Below, one piece after another: positions 26,572 to 35,936 of a DNA stretch of 64,000 nucleotides. Location of the stretch: contig JACRMR010000013.1 in NCBI GenBank assembly GCA_016214895.1, positions 66,971 through 130,970 of the forward strand, read 5' to 3'. Source of the DNA: a candidate division KSB1 bacterium. Its GTDB lineage: Bacteria > Electryoneota > RPQS01. The notes below the pieces were generated by a model. That model did not search any database, was not told where the DNA came from, and saw only the letters and a list, made by a program, of their open reading frames with translations. The position numbers and the translations under genes were made by a program. Within the stretch, counting starts at the first letter, position 1, and each line of letters opens with the position of its first letter.

Positions 26572-27327
26572 TCAGTAATGCGTGATCACCGTCCGTGGAT
26601 CGTCGGACTCCCCGTTTACAAACTTGCGCACCAGTTCATTTGAGGAGTTCTGCGTCTCCGCGGGAGTCCCTGAATGCACGACCCGTCCGTCGTGCAGCAT
26701 GATGATCCGACTCGATACCTTGTACGCCGACACCATATCGTGGGTCACCACAATCGTCGTCACGTCCAATTCCTGATTCATCTGGATGATCAGATCGTTG
26801 ATCGAGTCCGCCGTGATCGGATCGAGTCCCGTTGTCGGTTCATCATACAGGATATAGCGCGGCCGCATCGCAATCGCCCGCGCCAATCCCACGCGCTTCT
26901 TCATACCGCCCGAGAGCTCCGCCGGTTTCAGCTTCCGCGTGTTGGGCAGCCCGACGTGCGCCAGGCACTCATCCACCGTTCGATCGATCTCGGAGGGGGA
27001 TGCCAACTTGTGCATGTGCAATGCCAAGCCCACGTTCTCCTCAACCGTCATGGAATCCCACAACGCCGCGCCCTGAAACAGTACGCCGAACTTCTTCCGC
27101 TGTTCGTACAGTTCCTTCCGTTTCGCATGCACGATCGAATGCCCGTCCACGAGAATCTCACCCGCGTCAGGCTTCAATAGACCGACCAGGTGTTTGAGCA
27201 AGACCGACTTGCCGCACCCGGATCGACCGATGATCGTGATGGATTCCCCGGTCTCCACCGTCAGACTTACGCCGCGCAATACCGGCGTGTCCCCGAAGGA
27301 GCGCTCAAGTTCGCGTACTTCAATCAT
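26572..27327 (-). CDS. mlaF: MlaF-like ABC transporter ATPase (lipid transport)
   Basis: A 251-aa ATPase. Walker A GRSGCGKS is at 34-41, the signature LSGGMKKRVGLARA and Walker B YILYDEPTTGLDP follow, then the H-loop VTHD. Sequence style and the adjacent permease place it in the MlaF/Mkl/TGD3 group, which moves phospholipids between membranes. The open frame extends upstream into mlaE, but ATG 27327 begins the domain exactly and overlaps the mlaE stop by one base. Confidence 0.9.
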   Translation of the reverse strand: MIEVRELERSFGDTPVLRGVSLTVETGESITIIGRSGCGKSVLLKHLVGLLKPDAGEILVDGHSIVHAKRKELYEQRKKFGVLFQGAALWDSMTVEENVGLALHMHKLASPSEIDRTVDECLAHVGLPNTRKLKPAELSGGMKKRVGLARAIAMRPRYILYDEPTTGLDPITADSINDLIIQMNQELDVTTIVVTHDMVSAYKVSSRIIMLHDGRVVHSGTPAETQNSSNELVRKFVNGESDDPRTVITHY

Positions 27328-28112
27328 CAGAATAGCATCATCGCAAGTATGAAATCCAGCGACAGAATCGCCAGACACGCGGTCACGAACGCGAGAATCG
27401 TGGACATCCCGACGCCCTCCGCGCCGCCCTCCGTGCGAAATCCGATGTAACAACCCACCATCGCCGCGCTCATGCCGAAAAACACCGATTTGATTAACCC
27501 GGCGATTACGTCGTAAACGTAAAAGAAATTCGGAATCAGTCCCCAGAACTGATTCGAGGTCATATTCAGAAACGTCGTGCACACAAACGCCGCACCCAGT
27601 ACCGCCACAAAATTCGCCTGAATCACGAGAATCGGCATCATCACCGTCATCGCGGCGATGCGCGGGACCGCCAGATATCGCACGCTCGAGATCGCCATCG
27701 ACTCCAAGGCGTCGATCTGCTCCGTCACCTTCATCGTGCCCAATTCCGCCGCAATCGAGGCCGACACTCGCCCCGCGATCACCAGCGCCGTCAAGACAGG
27801 CCCCAGCTCGAGCACAATTGCCTTGAAGGTCGCCGGCCCGATCAAATCAAATGGTAAGTACCCTTCGAGCTGATAGTGGCCCTGCCAGCCCGAGACCGCG
27901 CCGGTGAACGCACCCACGGTCAACACCAACGGCATGCTTTCGATGCCCAACCTTCGACACTGTGCGATGAACAGGTGCCGCTCAACGAACACGCCGTTGA
28001 TCTCGGCGATCACACGACCCATCAACTGGCCGAAGCGACCAAACTCGCCGACAAATCGAAGGACTCGCCGCCCGATGAAAGCGACCAGGTCGCCCGCGGC
28101 GTTAGTAATCAC
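27327..28112 (-). CDS. mlaE: MlaE family ABC transporter permease
   Basis: A 261-aa inner membrane permease with an amphipathic N-terminal helix and five to six hydrophobic segments. It carries the MlaE landmarks VLTALVIAGRVSASIAAELGTMKVTEQIDAL (short form: SASIAAELGTM) and LAVPR. It forms the transmembrane part with the downstream mlaF product. No MCE/MlaD gene follows, which is unusual. Confidence 0.92.
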   Translation of the reverse strand: MITNAAGDLVAFIGRRVLRFVGEFGRFGQLMGRVIAEINGVFVERHLFIAQCRRLGIESMPLVLTVGAFTGAVSGWQGHYQLEGYLPFDLIGPATFKAIVLELGPVLTALVIAGRVSASIAAELGTMKVTEQIDALESMAISSVRYLAVPRIAAMTVMMPILVIQANFVAVLGAAFVCTTFLNMTSNQFWGLIPNFFYVYDVIAGLIKSVFFGMSAAMVGCYIGFRTEGGAEGVGMSTILAFVTACLAILSLDFILAMMLF

Positions 28113-28130
28113 GCGTCACCTGCATCAGCC

Positions 28131-31100
28131 TCAGTACTCCGCTCCAATCGACATGTAGTAGAGCGGCTTTGATGTATCAACCCCATCGGTGTTCCAGGCC
28201 ACATCCCAGCGCAGGATGAAGAACCCCAGCCACGATCGCATGCCCAAGCCGTAGGCCGTCTGCACATCTTCCAGCCGCCGCCGGCCGAATTCATCCTTCT
28301 TCGTGAAGTGGAACTGATCGCCGTACCACGCGGCGCCGATGTCCGTAAACAGCGCACCCCGGATGTCCCGAATTCCGATCGGCAAAGGCCAACCCAATTG
28401 CAGGTAACGCACCATTGGAAATCGGAATTCCTGATTCGTCAGGAAGAACCGGGTGCCCGTCCCGCGCTGCTCGAAGTAGTCCCCGCCGCGAAACGGCGTC
28501 ACAAAATTCGAGAAATAAAAGTCATCGATGTTCTCGGTCGGAATGCTGTCATTCTCAAACCGCCGGTTGATCCAATTGGACACTCCGCCCAGAAAGAACC
28601 GCTGCGGTTCATCACCTTCGGAAAAACCGGCCGTCAAGCGCGAGGCCCAGGAGTAGTCCCGGCCCAGTCGAATGTAGTCCCGAGCATCCGCCTTCATCGT
28701 CAGAAACTGCGATGACCATTTGTCGTTCGGCGACGGACTGCTGTCCAGATCAGGACTGTAACCCAGCGATAGCCGGTAGCGGGTGCCGTTCACCGGCCCC
28801 GTCGATCCCCACACGACCGTGTCGTGGACATACGCCAGCTCGGGTTGAAATACGCGTCGCCTGCTCGTCTGGCGATAGCGCTGGTCGTAGCCGTCCCAGC
28901 GCGCGCGATCAATCGCGAATCCTTGCAGATTCAGTTCGGTCCGCGTGTATTTCGAGAGCGGGTACTGGAAGTCCATTCCCAGTTGCCACGTCTGATCGCG
29001 AATGTCGCCCGCGTCGAGATAGTAAACGTAGCGGTACAATCCCAGACCGTAATTCACCCGTCGCGGGAGATACAGATACTGTACCGAGAAATTCGAATTG
29101 TCGAGATTGTTGAAATCGTAGTAGAGGTCGGTGTTCACATAGATGAGCTGATTGCCCAGCACATCCGAAAACAGAATCTGCCCCCGGCCCTGCGCGCCGA
29201 AAAACGAACTGTACGCCGCCGTTGCGTACACGAAGTCCGGTGTGAACCGCGTGCGATATTTCTTGCTGAAGAACCCGCCGCCCGCCTTGCGCGTCGTCGC
29301 CGTGTCCGCGTAGGCCGTTGCCACCGGCTCACCGTTCTCCACCCCGCCGGTGTTCGCAAAGATGTATTGCCCGTAAGGCCGCTGCGTGTCCCCGATCTCA
29401 ATCGACGCGCGATCCGCGGCGCCGCTCTGCTCCGCCGAACTCGGCAATGGCTCCGGAGACCCGTGCAACCGCAGATTCGTCGAACTCAAGCTCAACGCCG
29501 GAAGCTCTTCCGCGTTCTTGACCAAATATACGTCGTATCCGCCTTCGTAAAACGAGGCGAACGTCATGCGCTGTGTGTTCAGCGAGTAACTCGGCTGCAA
29601 GCAGCCGGTCAGACAGTTCGTCACCGCTTCGGCCGCGCCCGACTCCAGATCGTACCGGTATAGATTGTAGATCCCGCTCGCGTCCGACGAATACATCAAG
29701 TACTGCCCGTTCGGCGTCAACGTCGGCGTGCGCTCGTTCGTTGGCGTGCGGGTCATCCGCTGCGCGTCCATCTCGCCGACCCGGACCAGATAGATATCCG
29801 TCTGCCGGTAATCCGCCGTCCACATGGCGGATTCCGCTGAATAACCGCGCACCCGCAGCGAATCTCCGCGATCCGAAGTAAAGTACAACGACTCTGAATC
29901 CGTGGACCAGGCCGGATCATCGTCCGAATACGGATCATCGGTCACCTGCCGTAGCTGCCGCTGCGCAAGTTCATACACATAGAGATCCGACTGTCCCGAC
30001 TTGATTCCCACGAAGGCGATCCGCTGACCGTCCCGCGACCACGTCGGATTGAAAATCGCATCCATGTCGAACCGTAATTGCTCCGTCACACGACCGCGCT
30101 TCACGTCGAGGATATTCACCGCGTCGATGCGGCCGGACTTCGAGGCAAACGTGATGCGCTCGCCGTCAGGCGACCACGAAATGCGCGCGTCCAGCCATTT
30201 CAACTGCTCAAAATTCCCGCTGCGTTCGCCCTGCAGCACGCGGTCCTGCTTGCCGCTCTCGATTTCCAGCAGCCACAAATCGAAGTAATCCGAACGATCC
30301 GAAAGAAAAGCCAGCGTTGATCCGTCCGGCGAAATCGCGCCGCCGTTGTTTACGAAATTGCGCCACTTCTCGTGGTCGGTCATCCGTTCGGAAAAATCCG
30401 TCGGCGGCTTCAAATCCGTGACCGTCGGCCAATAAATCTTGCGCAGCCAGCTTTGCCAGGAACGGTTGAACTCCTCCATATCCATGCCAACCGCGCTCTT
30501 AATCGAACGCTCAACGTCACGGGTGTTCTTGACCTTGTTGACGAATTCGCCGACCTTCTCCGAGCCGTACTTGCGGTCCAGATAATAGAACACCGACTGC
30601 CCACCCTTGTAAGCAAAGTAGCCGTAAAGATCGTCCACATTCGGCAAATATCCGGAAATCGTCGCATCGCGCATAAACATGTCGGCTTCGACATCCCACC
30701 CGCTGCGAGACTCGTATTCCGCCAGACCCTCCGTGAACCAGAGCGGAATATTCGATGTCGCCGTACCGATCAAAATCGACTGAAACCCCGAGCCGTAGAA
30801 CATCCGCAAATTCACCGCATGCGTGAGCTCGTGGTGAATGACGTGCCGAAAGCTCTCCCAATTCCCGGTGAACGGCAATACCACGCGATTCTTGAAGAAC
30901 TCCGTAAAGCCACCCACGGACTCTTCGGGTATCCCCGACGAGACATTTGTCTGCTGAAAGTTGTTGTGCGAACGGTAAATGACGATGGTGACCCGCGTCT
31001 CAAGATCGTAATTCCAGTGCTGCTCGATCTGCTTCAACGAGTGCTCGGCGGTTTCCGCCGTAAACTCCGCTAACCGCTCACCGCCCGGCGAGAAGTAAAC

Positions 31101-31229
31101 ATCGAAGTGCTCGGACTGAATGTACCGCCATTTGAAGTACTCAAACTGCACCTTATTCTGCCCAAAGTCCTGAGCCGGCAGCCGGCCAATTACGGCCAGC
31201 AATAAGAGTGCGAATGTCAGTCTGCGCAT
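28131..31229 (-). CDS. Three-part outer membrane protein: MA-type metallopeptidase, TolB-like propeller, Omp85-like barrel
   Basis: A 1032-aa exported protein. Signal peptide (1-19); gluzincin zinc site HELTH (133-137) with the downstream WFTEGLAEYE glutamate; then several blades such as GGAISPDGSTLAFLSDRSD and ARISWSPDGERITFASK (about 290-600). The C-terminal ~380 residues are rich in alternating aromatic strands and end in tyrosine, as in BamA/TamA-type surface-antigen barrels. ATG 31229 is chosen because GAGGGGG precedes it by eight bases and it opens the signal peptide. The fusion is seen directly; its function is unknown. It sits 18 bases upstream of mlaE. Confidence 0.8.
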   Translation of the reverse strand: MRRLTFALLLLAVIGRLPAQDFGQNKVQFEYFKWRYIQSEHFDVYFSPGGERLAEFTAETAEHSLKQIEQHWNYDLETRVTIVIYRSHNNFQQTNVSSGIPEESVGGFTEFFKNRVVLPFTGNWESFRHVIHHELTHAVNLRMFYGSGFQSILIGTATSNIPLWFTEGLAEYESRSGWDVEADMFMRDATISGYLPNVDDLYGYFAYKGGQSVFYYLDRKYGSEKVGEFVNKVKNTRDVERSIKSAVGMDMEEFNRSWQSWLRKIYWPTVTDLKPPTDFSERMTDHEKWRNFVNNGGAISPDGSTLAFLSDRSDYFDLWLLEIESGKQDRVLQGERSGNFEQLKWLDARISWSPDGERITFASKSGRIDAVNILDVKRGRVTEQLRFDMDAIFNPTWSRDGQRIAFVGIKSGQSDLYVYELAQRQLRQVTDDPYSDDDPAWSTDSESLYFTSDRGDSLRVRGYSAESAMWTADYRQTDIYLVRVGEMDAQRMTRTPTNERTPTLTPNGQYLMYSSDASGIYNLYRYDLESGAAEAVTNCLTGCLQPSYSLNTQRMTFASFYEGGYDVYLVKNAEELPALSLSSTNLRLHGSPEPLPSSAEQSGAADRASIEIGDTQRPYGQYIFANTGGVENGEPVATAYADTATTRKAGGGFFSKKYRTRFTPDFVYATAAYSSFFGAQGRGQILFSDVLGNQLIYVNTDLYYDFNNLDNSNFSVQYLYLPRRVNYGLGLYRYVYYLDAGDIRDQTWQLGMDFQYPLSKYTRTELNLQGFAIDRARWDGYDQRYRQTSRRRVFQPELAYVHDTVVWGSTGPVNGTRYRLSLGYSPDLDSSPSPNDKWSSQFLTMKADARDYIRLGRDYSWASRLTAGFSEGDEPQRFFLGGVSNWINRRFENDSIPTENIDDFYFSNFVTPFRGGDYFEQRGTGTRFFLTNQEFRFPMVRYLQLGWPLPIGIRDIRGALFTDIGAAWYGDQFHFTKKDEFGRRRLEDVQTAYGLGMRSWLGFFILRWDVAWNTDGVDTSKPLYYMSIGAEY

Positions 31230-31349
31230 GGTTGATTCCCCCTCATTGCCGTACTCCTTCCCTTTCCCCGCTCCGGTGGTCTCCAAGCCCCTGATTCAGA
31301 CAGCCTCTTACCTCAAACCCGCCTGACCGACTCCAAAGTTCCATGAGGC

Positions 31350-31381
31350 AAAAATGCCCCGAAGCTGAACTCTTCAGGGCA
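31350..31381 (-). terminator. Terminator after the MerR-REC regulator gene
   Basis: A 10-bp stem with one mismatch (TGCCCCGAAG facing CTTCAGGGCA) and a 7-base loop; on the minus strand it is followed by TTTTT (31350-31354). Confidence 0.75.
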
Positions 31382-31416
31382 CTCAAAGATCCAGGCCTCG
31401 GCTGTCACTCGTCAAA

Positions 31417-31983
31417 TCACGAACCGCCCAGTACTTCATCGACCATCGCCAACAGCTCTTCCGTCTTGATCGGCTTCGTGAGGTAATTGTAGGCGCCTTC
31501 CTTGATTACCTGTACCGTGTCTTCGATCTTCGGATACCCAGTCAGGATCACGATCGTCGCCTGCGGGTCCACCGTCCGAATTTCCCGGAAAACATCGATT
31601 CCGCTCTTCCCCCTTAACTTCACATCAAGGAATGTAAGTGCCGGAGCCTTGTCGGTATGGAACTTGACTGCCTCATCACCCGTCATCGCCGTTAACACGT
31701 CGTAGCCCGCCGCCTTTAGCAGGTCTGACATGACCTGCAAGATCATCGTGTCGTCGTCAACTACTAAAACAGCGCGCGAACGCGGGGACTGCTCCTCTAA
31801 GCGCTGTCTCTCAATGTTCTGCTTTATCTCTTCAAGATTACGGGCATCATACAACCGCCAGCCGCGCCAGTCGCGACGCACCTTGGTGATTAGTCCCTCA
31901 CGTTCCCACTTGAAAAGCGTGGACTTAGAAATCTGTAGCTGCTCGCAGACTTCCTTGGACGAATAGAACTTGCCGTCGCTCAT
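31417..31983 (-). CDS. MerR-like HTH fused to a response-regulator receiver domain
   Basis: A 188-aa protein. Residues 1-60 form a MerR-type winged HTH (YSSKEVCEQLQISKSTLFKW, then WRLYDARNLEEI). Residues 70-188 form a receiver domain with the acidic pair Asp76/Asp77, phosphoacceptor Asp120, a switch Thr in VILTGYP and Lys in LTKP. This order, DNA-binding domain first and receiver last, is the reverse of usual response regulators. It is preceded by its own promoter and an inverted repeat, suggesting autoregulation. No sensor kinase gene is nearby. Confidence 0.88.
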   Translation of the reverse strand: MSDGKFYSSKEVCEQLQISKSTLFKWEREGLITKVRRDWRGWRLYDARNLEEIKQNIERQRLEEQSPRSRAVLVVDDDTMILQVMSDLLKAAGYDVLTAMTGDEAVKFHTDKAPALTFLDVKLRGKSGIDVFREIRTVDPQATIVILTGYPKIEDTVQVIKEGAYNYLTKPIKTEELLAMVDEVLGGS

Positions 31984-32003
31984 GGCTTCAAGGTTCCGGT
32001 AGA

Positions 32004-32028
32004 TTCAACTATATTTAGTATAGTCAAA
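32004..32028. promoter_or_regulatory. Inverted repeat over the regulator's transcription start
   Basis: Perfect 6-bp core arms ACTATA and TATAGT separated by TTTAG, extending to 8 of 10 matching positions per arm. It overlaps the -10 element at its edge and covers the predicted start near 32020. A likely operator for the MerR-REC protein. Confidence 0.6.
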
Positions 32029-32055
32029 TATACCACTTCGACGACCCAAAATCAA
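32027..32055 (-). promoter_or_regulatory. Promoter of the MerR-REC regulator
   Basis: On the minus strand TTGATT (32050-32055), a 17-base spacer and TATATT (32027-32032), 44 bases before the ATG. Confidence 0.78.
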
Positions 32056-32091
32056 GCGATTTCAGCATCTATGGCCCCAAGCGCCGTTGGC

Positions 32092-32250
32092 CTACTGCTT
32101 TTTCTGATCGTCCTTGTCGCTGTGAAGTCCCTCTTTGAACTCCCGCGCCCCTTGCCCCAAGCCGCGCATCAGTTCAGGGATCTTCTTCCCGCCGAACAGC
32201 AGAAGCAAAACGGCCACTATCAGCACGATCTCAACCCATCCGAAACGCAC
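32092..32250 (-). CDS. tatA: Sec-independent translocase component TatA/TatE
   Basis: A 52-aa protein too short for common length cut-offs. It begins at GTG 32250, with GGAG nine bases upstream. The order is classic: short N-terminus, one membrane helix ([15 protein letters not shown]), the hinge FGGKKIPEL, then an amphipathic helix ([16 protein letters not shown]) and a charged tail. TatA oligomers form the twin-arginine pore. The hinge begins [10 protein letters not shown], close to the canonical FGxxKLPEL. No tatC is nearby. Confidence 0.9.
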   Translation of the reverse strand: MRFGWVEIVLIVAVLLLLFGGKKIPELMRGLGQGAREFKEGLHSDKDDQKKQ

Positions 32251-32335
32251 GGCGAGACTCCCGGTAGATTAGTAACTTAGTTCAAAGGTAGCGATTTCCC
32301 TGACCCTCCGCAAGCCACCAAAACAGCGTTCGAGT

Positions 32336-35209
32336 TCATGGGGCAGAGGAAGACACCACCTGATAGAATAACGATGACCCCGCCCCAATCGCTCCCAAAT
32401 CAAAGAACACCGTGTCCATTGTAGCGCCCTCGACCGTGGAATACGGTCCTCCAGGAATCAACGCACTGTAAATTCTGTAGTAAGGCGATCCTGTCGAATT
32501 CCAGTTCAGCCGGACATCATTCCCTGACCGCGAGGCTACCACCGTCGGCGGGAGCATCATCCAGCCCTGAACCCGGATCATCCGGTTTCCGAGCCGAGCA
32601 TTGGAGTCACCGGCCGCTTCGCTCAGCCACGTGTGGTCGCATGGGTCATAGACGTACGATCTGCCCGCCTCCACCAGTGTCTGATCGAGGCCGAATGCTT
32701 CGTTACCTCCCGGTGGGTTTGAAACCGCTACGTAGAAGTCGCCGTTGAATGCAAGGGGCGCGCCCTCATCACTGAATAGCACTGACCGCACCCAATCTGC
32801 CGCAGAGGGACCGCCGACGAGGTTTCCGAGCGAACCCTTCAGGCTCTCGTACAACACCGTTCCGGGTTGGCCCCCGGGGCCATCTGCGTCCAGCAGTTGA
32901 ACTCGGATCTGCGAGTGAACAGAATCCGGATGACTCGCGGCGATGAACAACTCGGTTGCACAGATGATGAACGGCGAACCGGGAGGCGTGAATCTTACCG
33001 CCCACGCGAACGAGTCCTGTTGCGACCAGTTGAACAGCTCGGCCGTTCCGTCGTCATACGCGAGCGTCGTCCCGCAAGAAGGTTCGACCTGGAACACAAA
33101 TGTGTCAGTCTCGGCGGTAAGACTCTCCGTATCGTAGGCGCGGATCCGGTAGTCAAATGTTCCCGGGGCGAGCGTCGGCGTTGCCGCAAACTCATCGGGA
33201 TTGCCCGTCGCGATCAGTGGAAGCGAATCAAACACGACAGCGGGTTCTTGCCGGTAGAAGAGCGTGCCACTGACGCCCGGCAGATCGTCGCTCAATAATG
33301 CCGTGAAGACCACCGGTCCCGGTAAGGCATCCGCGTGCGGATCGTGAACAACCGAGGGCGGCGTGGCCGCCGCGCGAATCTCAAAATTTGCGTTCGAGGT
33401 GTCGCGCTTGGTCGTGTCCGACAGGAGCGTCACCCGAATTCGCGCGGTCGTAGTCAGCGGCGACGTGACGGTCCACGGAATCAGTTGGTCCTCCACGGCA
33501 ACCGCGGCTGCCAGCGTGGACCACGTCGCCGACGGGAAGCTGCGATTCAACTCAATCCTCGCGTTTCCGCTAACACCGCCGAAGCTCCAGGTAATATCCC
33601 TGGTCGAACCCACGGGCCAGGACTCGCCGCCGTTGGGAGCATCCATTTGCACATACGGGTTGGCAATCGTGAAATCCGCAAGTGATGTGTCCCCGACTGC
33701 CGGCTGATTGATGCTGTATATTCGAAGCCGGGCATGCGTCGTCGTCGGCCCGCTCACGGACCATGTTTCCGCGCCGTCATTTACGGCACTGCCATACAAA
33801 ATCGACCAGCCACCGAGCGGATAGTCCCGGTTCAGCTCGATCCGCACATTGCCGGAAAACCCGCTGCCCGCCCAGAGCATGGACAGCCCGCTGCCGATGA
33901 AGAACGTCTCGCCCCCGTCCGGCGATACAAGGTTCAGCGCCGGGTGCTGAATGAAGAAGTTTGCGTCCGAGACATCGTTCACGGCTGGCTGCGCGTCGGA
34001 AACCACCTGAATCCGCGCCGTGACGGTCGTTGGATCGTTGATCGTCCAGGTGAAAGCGCCGTCGTCGGTGGTCCCACTCACGATGTCCACAAAGTTGCCC
34101 GAGGGGTACGTGCGATTGATCCGCAAGCTTACCGTCCCGCTCAAATTCTGACTCGCCCACAGGATCGTGTACGGCTCCCCGGTGTACAACAGTTCCGAGC
34201 CATTCGGCTGCAAGAGGGCGATGGACGCGATGGCCTGCGACTGCCGCACACACTTGAAATAGACCGGAAGATGATCCGAGCAAAGATGCAGTGCGTCCGG
34301 GATCGTATCCGGCACCGACAAATTGGGGCCGTCGTTTACGTCGAGATTGAAGTGATTGCCGTCTTGGCCGACAGTTCGATAGCTCCCGCTGACATAAACC
34401 CAGCCGTTCCCGGATTGAAACTCGTAGGAAAGCAGCGCGAAATCAAATCGATCGTCCAGGCCTCCCGTGGAACCACCATCCCCCAAATTGTTCAAACGCG
34501 TGGATTGGGAATGAACGGACGCGAAGCTCGCGCTGGAGTGCCAATTGCCCGGCGTATTGATCGGATCATAGAGCCGGCCCGAATTATCGGCCTGGCTGCC
34601 CGTGAGTTCCACATAGGCCGGCTCGCTGCTCGTGTAGAGATTGAAATCCCCGCAGGCCACGAAATAGCCCGGTGCCAGCGCGTTCAAGTGGTTGCGCAAC
34701 GTATCCGCTTCGCCGAATCGCTCACTTTCAAACCCCTGCGATGCCTTCAAGTGCGCGGAGTAGATTTGCAGGTCAACCGTATCCGCTCCCACGCCAACCG
34801 GCCGCAACCGATACCCATTGATATCGCGGAGTTGAGTCTCCAGCACGGTCTGCGAAATGAAATTGACCTTGGCCGCCTTATAGAACATCGCGTTGTCCGT
34901 GTCCGGGCCGTTGATGAACGGCGCCGCGCTGTACGTGCCCGGCTGCCCGAAGTTCAACACCTGACTCAGAAACTCGCTCACGCCTGCCGCGCTGGTCATC
35001 TCCTGAACCACCAGGATATCGGGGTCCACGTACCGCAGCGTCTTCCTGAATTCCGGGTTCCGCGTCGCCGAATTCGACCCCGGGTAGTTCAACAGATTGT
35101 AAGACATCACCAGCAGCGTGTCCGAGGTCTGAGCATAGACTCCGCCGCACGCCGGGAAGATCAGCACCGCCAACACCATCCCAATACGAATTCCAGTCAG
35201 TCGCTTCAT
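32336..35209 (-). CDS. Secreted endonuclease/exonuclease/phosphatase-family protein with three Ig-like repeats
   Basis: A 957-aa exported protein. Signal peptide to about residue 26; EEP nuclease fold at about 30-315, with the catalytic-type VVQEM, ACGDFNLY and CSDHLPVYF segments. Three tandem domains of about 90 aa follow, each with an NGGE/NGSE-like opening and ITW/ILW strand; a further domain and a C-terminal Fn3-like region (about 880-957) come last. EEP enzymes cleave nucleic acids or phosphoesters. Extracellular nutrient scavenging is an inference. It is transcribed alone, upstream of tatA. Confidence 0.82.
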   Translation of the reverse strand: MKRLTGIRIGMVLAVLIFPACGGVYAQTSDTLLVMSYNLLNYPGSNSATRNPEFRKTLRYVDPDILVVQEMTSAAGVSEFLSQVLNFGQPGTYSAAPFINGPDTDNAMFYKAAKVNFISQTVLETQLRDINGYRLRPVGVGADTVDLQIYSAHLKASQGFESERFGEADTLRNHLNALAPGYFVACGDFNLYTSSEPAYVELTGSQADNSGRLYDPINTPGNWHSSASFASVHSQSTRLNNLGDGGSTGGLDDRFDFALLSYEFQSGNGWVYVSGSYRTVGQDGNHFNLDVNDGPNLSVPDTIPDALHLCSDHLPVYFKCVRQSQAIASIALLQPNGSELLYTGEPYTILWASQNLSGTVSLRINRTYPSGNFVDIVSGTTDDGAFTWTINDPTTVTARIQVVSDAQPAVNDVSDANFFIQHPALNLVSPDGGETFFIGSGLSMLWAGSGFSGNVRIELNRDYPLGGWSILYGSAVNDGAETWSVSGPTTTHARLRIYSINQPAVGDTSLADFTIANPYVQMDAPNGGESWPVGSTRDITWSFGGVSGNARIELNRSFPSATWSTLAAAVAVEDQLIPWTVTSPLTTTARIRVTLLSDTTKRDTSNANFEIRAAATPPSVVHDPHADALPGPVVFTALLSDDLPGVSGTLFYRQEPAVVFDSLPLIATGNPDEFAATPTLAPGTFDYRIRAYDTESLTAETDTFVFQVEPSCGTTLAYDDGTAELFNWSQQDSFAWAVRFTPPGSPFIICATELFIAASHPDSVHSQIRVQLLDADGPGGQPGTVLYESLKGSLGNLVGGPSAADWVRSVLFSDEGAPLAFNGDFYVAVSNPPGGNEAFGLDQTLVEAGRSYVYDPCDHTWLSEAAGDSNARLGNRMIRVQGWMMLPPTVVASRSGNDVRLNWNSTGSPYYRIYSALIPGGPYSTVEGATMDTVFFDLGAIGAGSSLFYQVVSSSAP

Positions 35210-35386
35210 AGGTTCGTCCGGGCGATTCGCCCCGTCTGTTTGTCGGGCTGACCCGGAGGGGTGTCCTCCCGGTCCGGCCCGGAATCCTCAATCAAAACTC
35301 GATCTCATCGTAGTCTGCCAATCCCTTAATGTAACAAAAACGGTCCGGTTTAGCAAGCCGACCTGATCGCCAACTTCAAATATTAC

Positions 35387-35415
35387 TTGATATTTACGCG
35401 TCGGGTCACTATATT
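35387..35415 (+). promoter_or_regulatory. Promoter of the hsp20-lon-comF operon
   Basis: TTGATA (35387-35392), a 17-base spacer, TATATT (35410-35415), 53 bases before the hsp20 ATG. No CIRCE-like inverted repeat is seen, so heat control, if any, works differently. Confidence 0.78.
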
Positions 35416-35468
35416 CAACCAGTCGGTCCGCCTGCACTACCCAGCCGACGACGGTACTTCCTAAACCA

Positions 35469-35936
35469 ATGGATTCTCTCATGATACGTCTGCTGCGCAT
35501 CGAAATCCTCACCGCGCCACCGGGGAAGCCCGATTCCCGGGTCGTGCGCATCCACCCGGCAGGCCGGGCGTTTGCCACGGGCGGAATTCCCGCGTGGGAG
35601 CCACCTGCGGACCTCTACGAGACCGAGCACCATGTCGTGGTGGAGTTCAATCTGGCCGGAGTCCAGCCGTCCGTGGTCCGGATCGAAATGACCCCGCGCA
35701 TGGTACAGATCACAGGATCCCGCTTGGAACCTGTAGAGACGAATCCGCGTGCCTATCACTTGCTGGAGATCGAGCGCGGCGCCTTCGCCCGGGCGATTAA
35801 ACTCCCCGCACCCGTTCAACCTTCATCCGCGCAGGTCAACTACGCTGACGGACTACTTACCGTCCGTTTGAACAAGGCGGTAGGGGGACACCTGCACGCT
35901 TGTGATATCGCCGATTCAGTGGAGGGCTTTGAATGA
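35469..35936 (+). CDS. Hsp20/alpha-crystallin-family small heat shock protein
   Basis: A 155-aa protein with the alpha-crystallin domain at about 45-140: PPADLYETEHHVVVEFNLAGV at its start and YADGLLTVRLNK (the usual A-x-x-x-GVL-type end). Small Hsps hold unfolding proteins in a refoldable state. The start is ATG 35469; ATG 35481 is also possible. It overlaps lon by four bases, so holdase and protease are made together. Confidence 0.86.
   Translation: MDSLMIRLLRIEILTAPPGKPDSRVVRIHPAGRAFATGGIPAWEPPADLYETEHHVVVEFNLAGVQPSVVRIEMTPRMVQITGSRLEPVETNPRAYHLLEIERGAFARAIKLPAPVQPSSAQVNYADGLLTVRLNKAVGGHLHACDIADSVEGFE

Noticed and set aside
32071-32280. A 69-codon plus-strand frame
   Set aside because: It lies opposite the clear TatA gene and has no recognisable features.
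33734-35251. A 505-codon plus-strand frame opposite the secreted nuclease
   Set aside because: It is antisense to a well-supported gene and has shadow-like composition.
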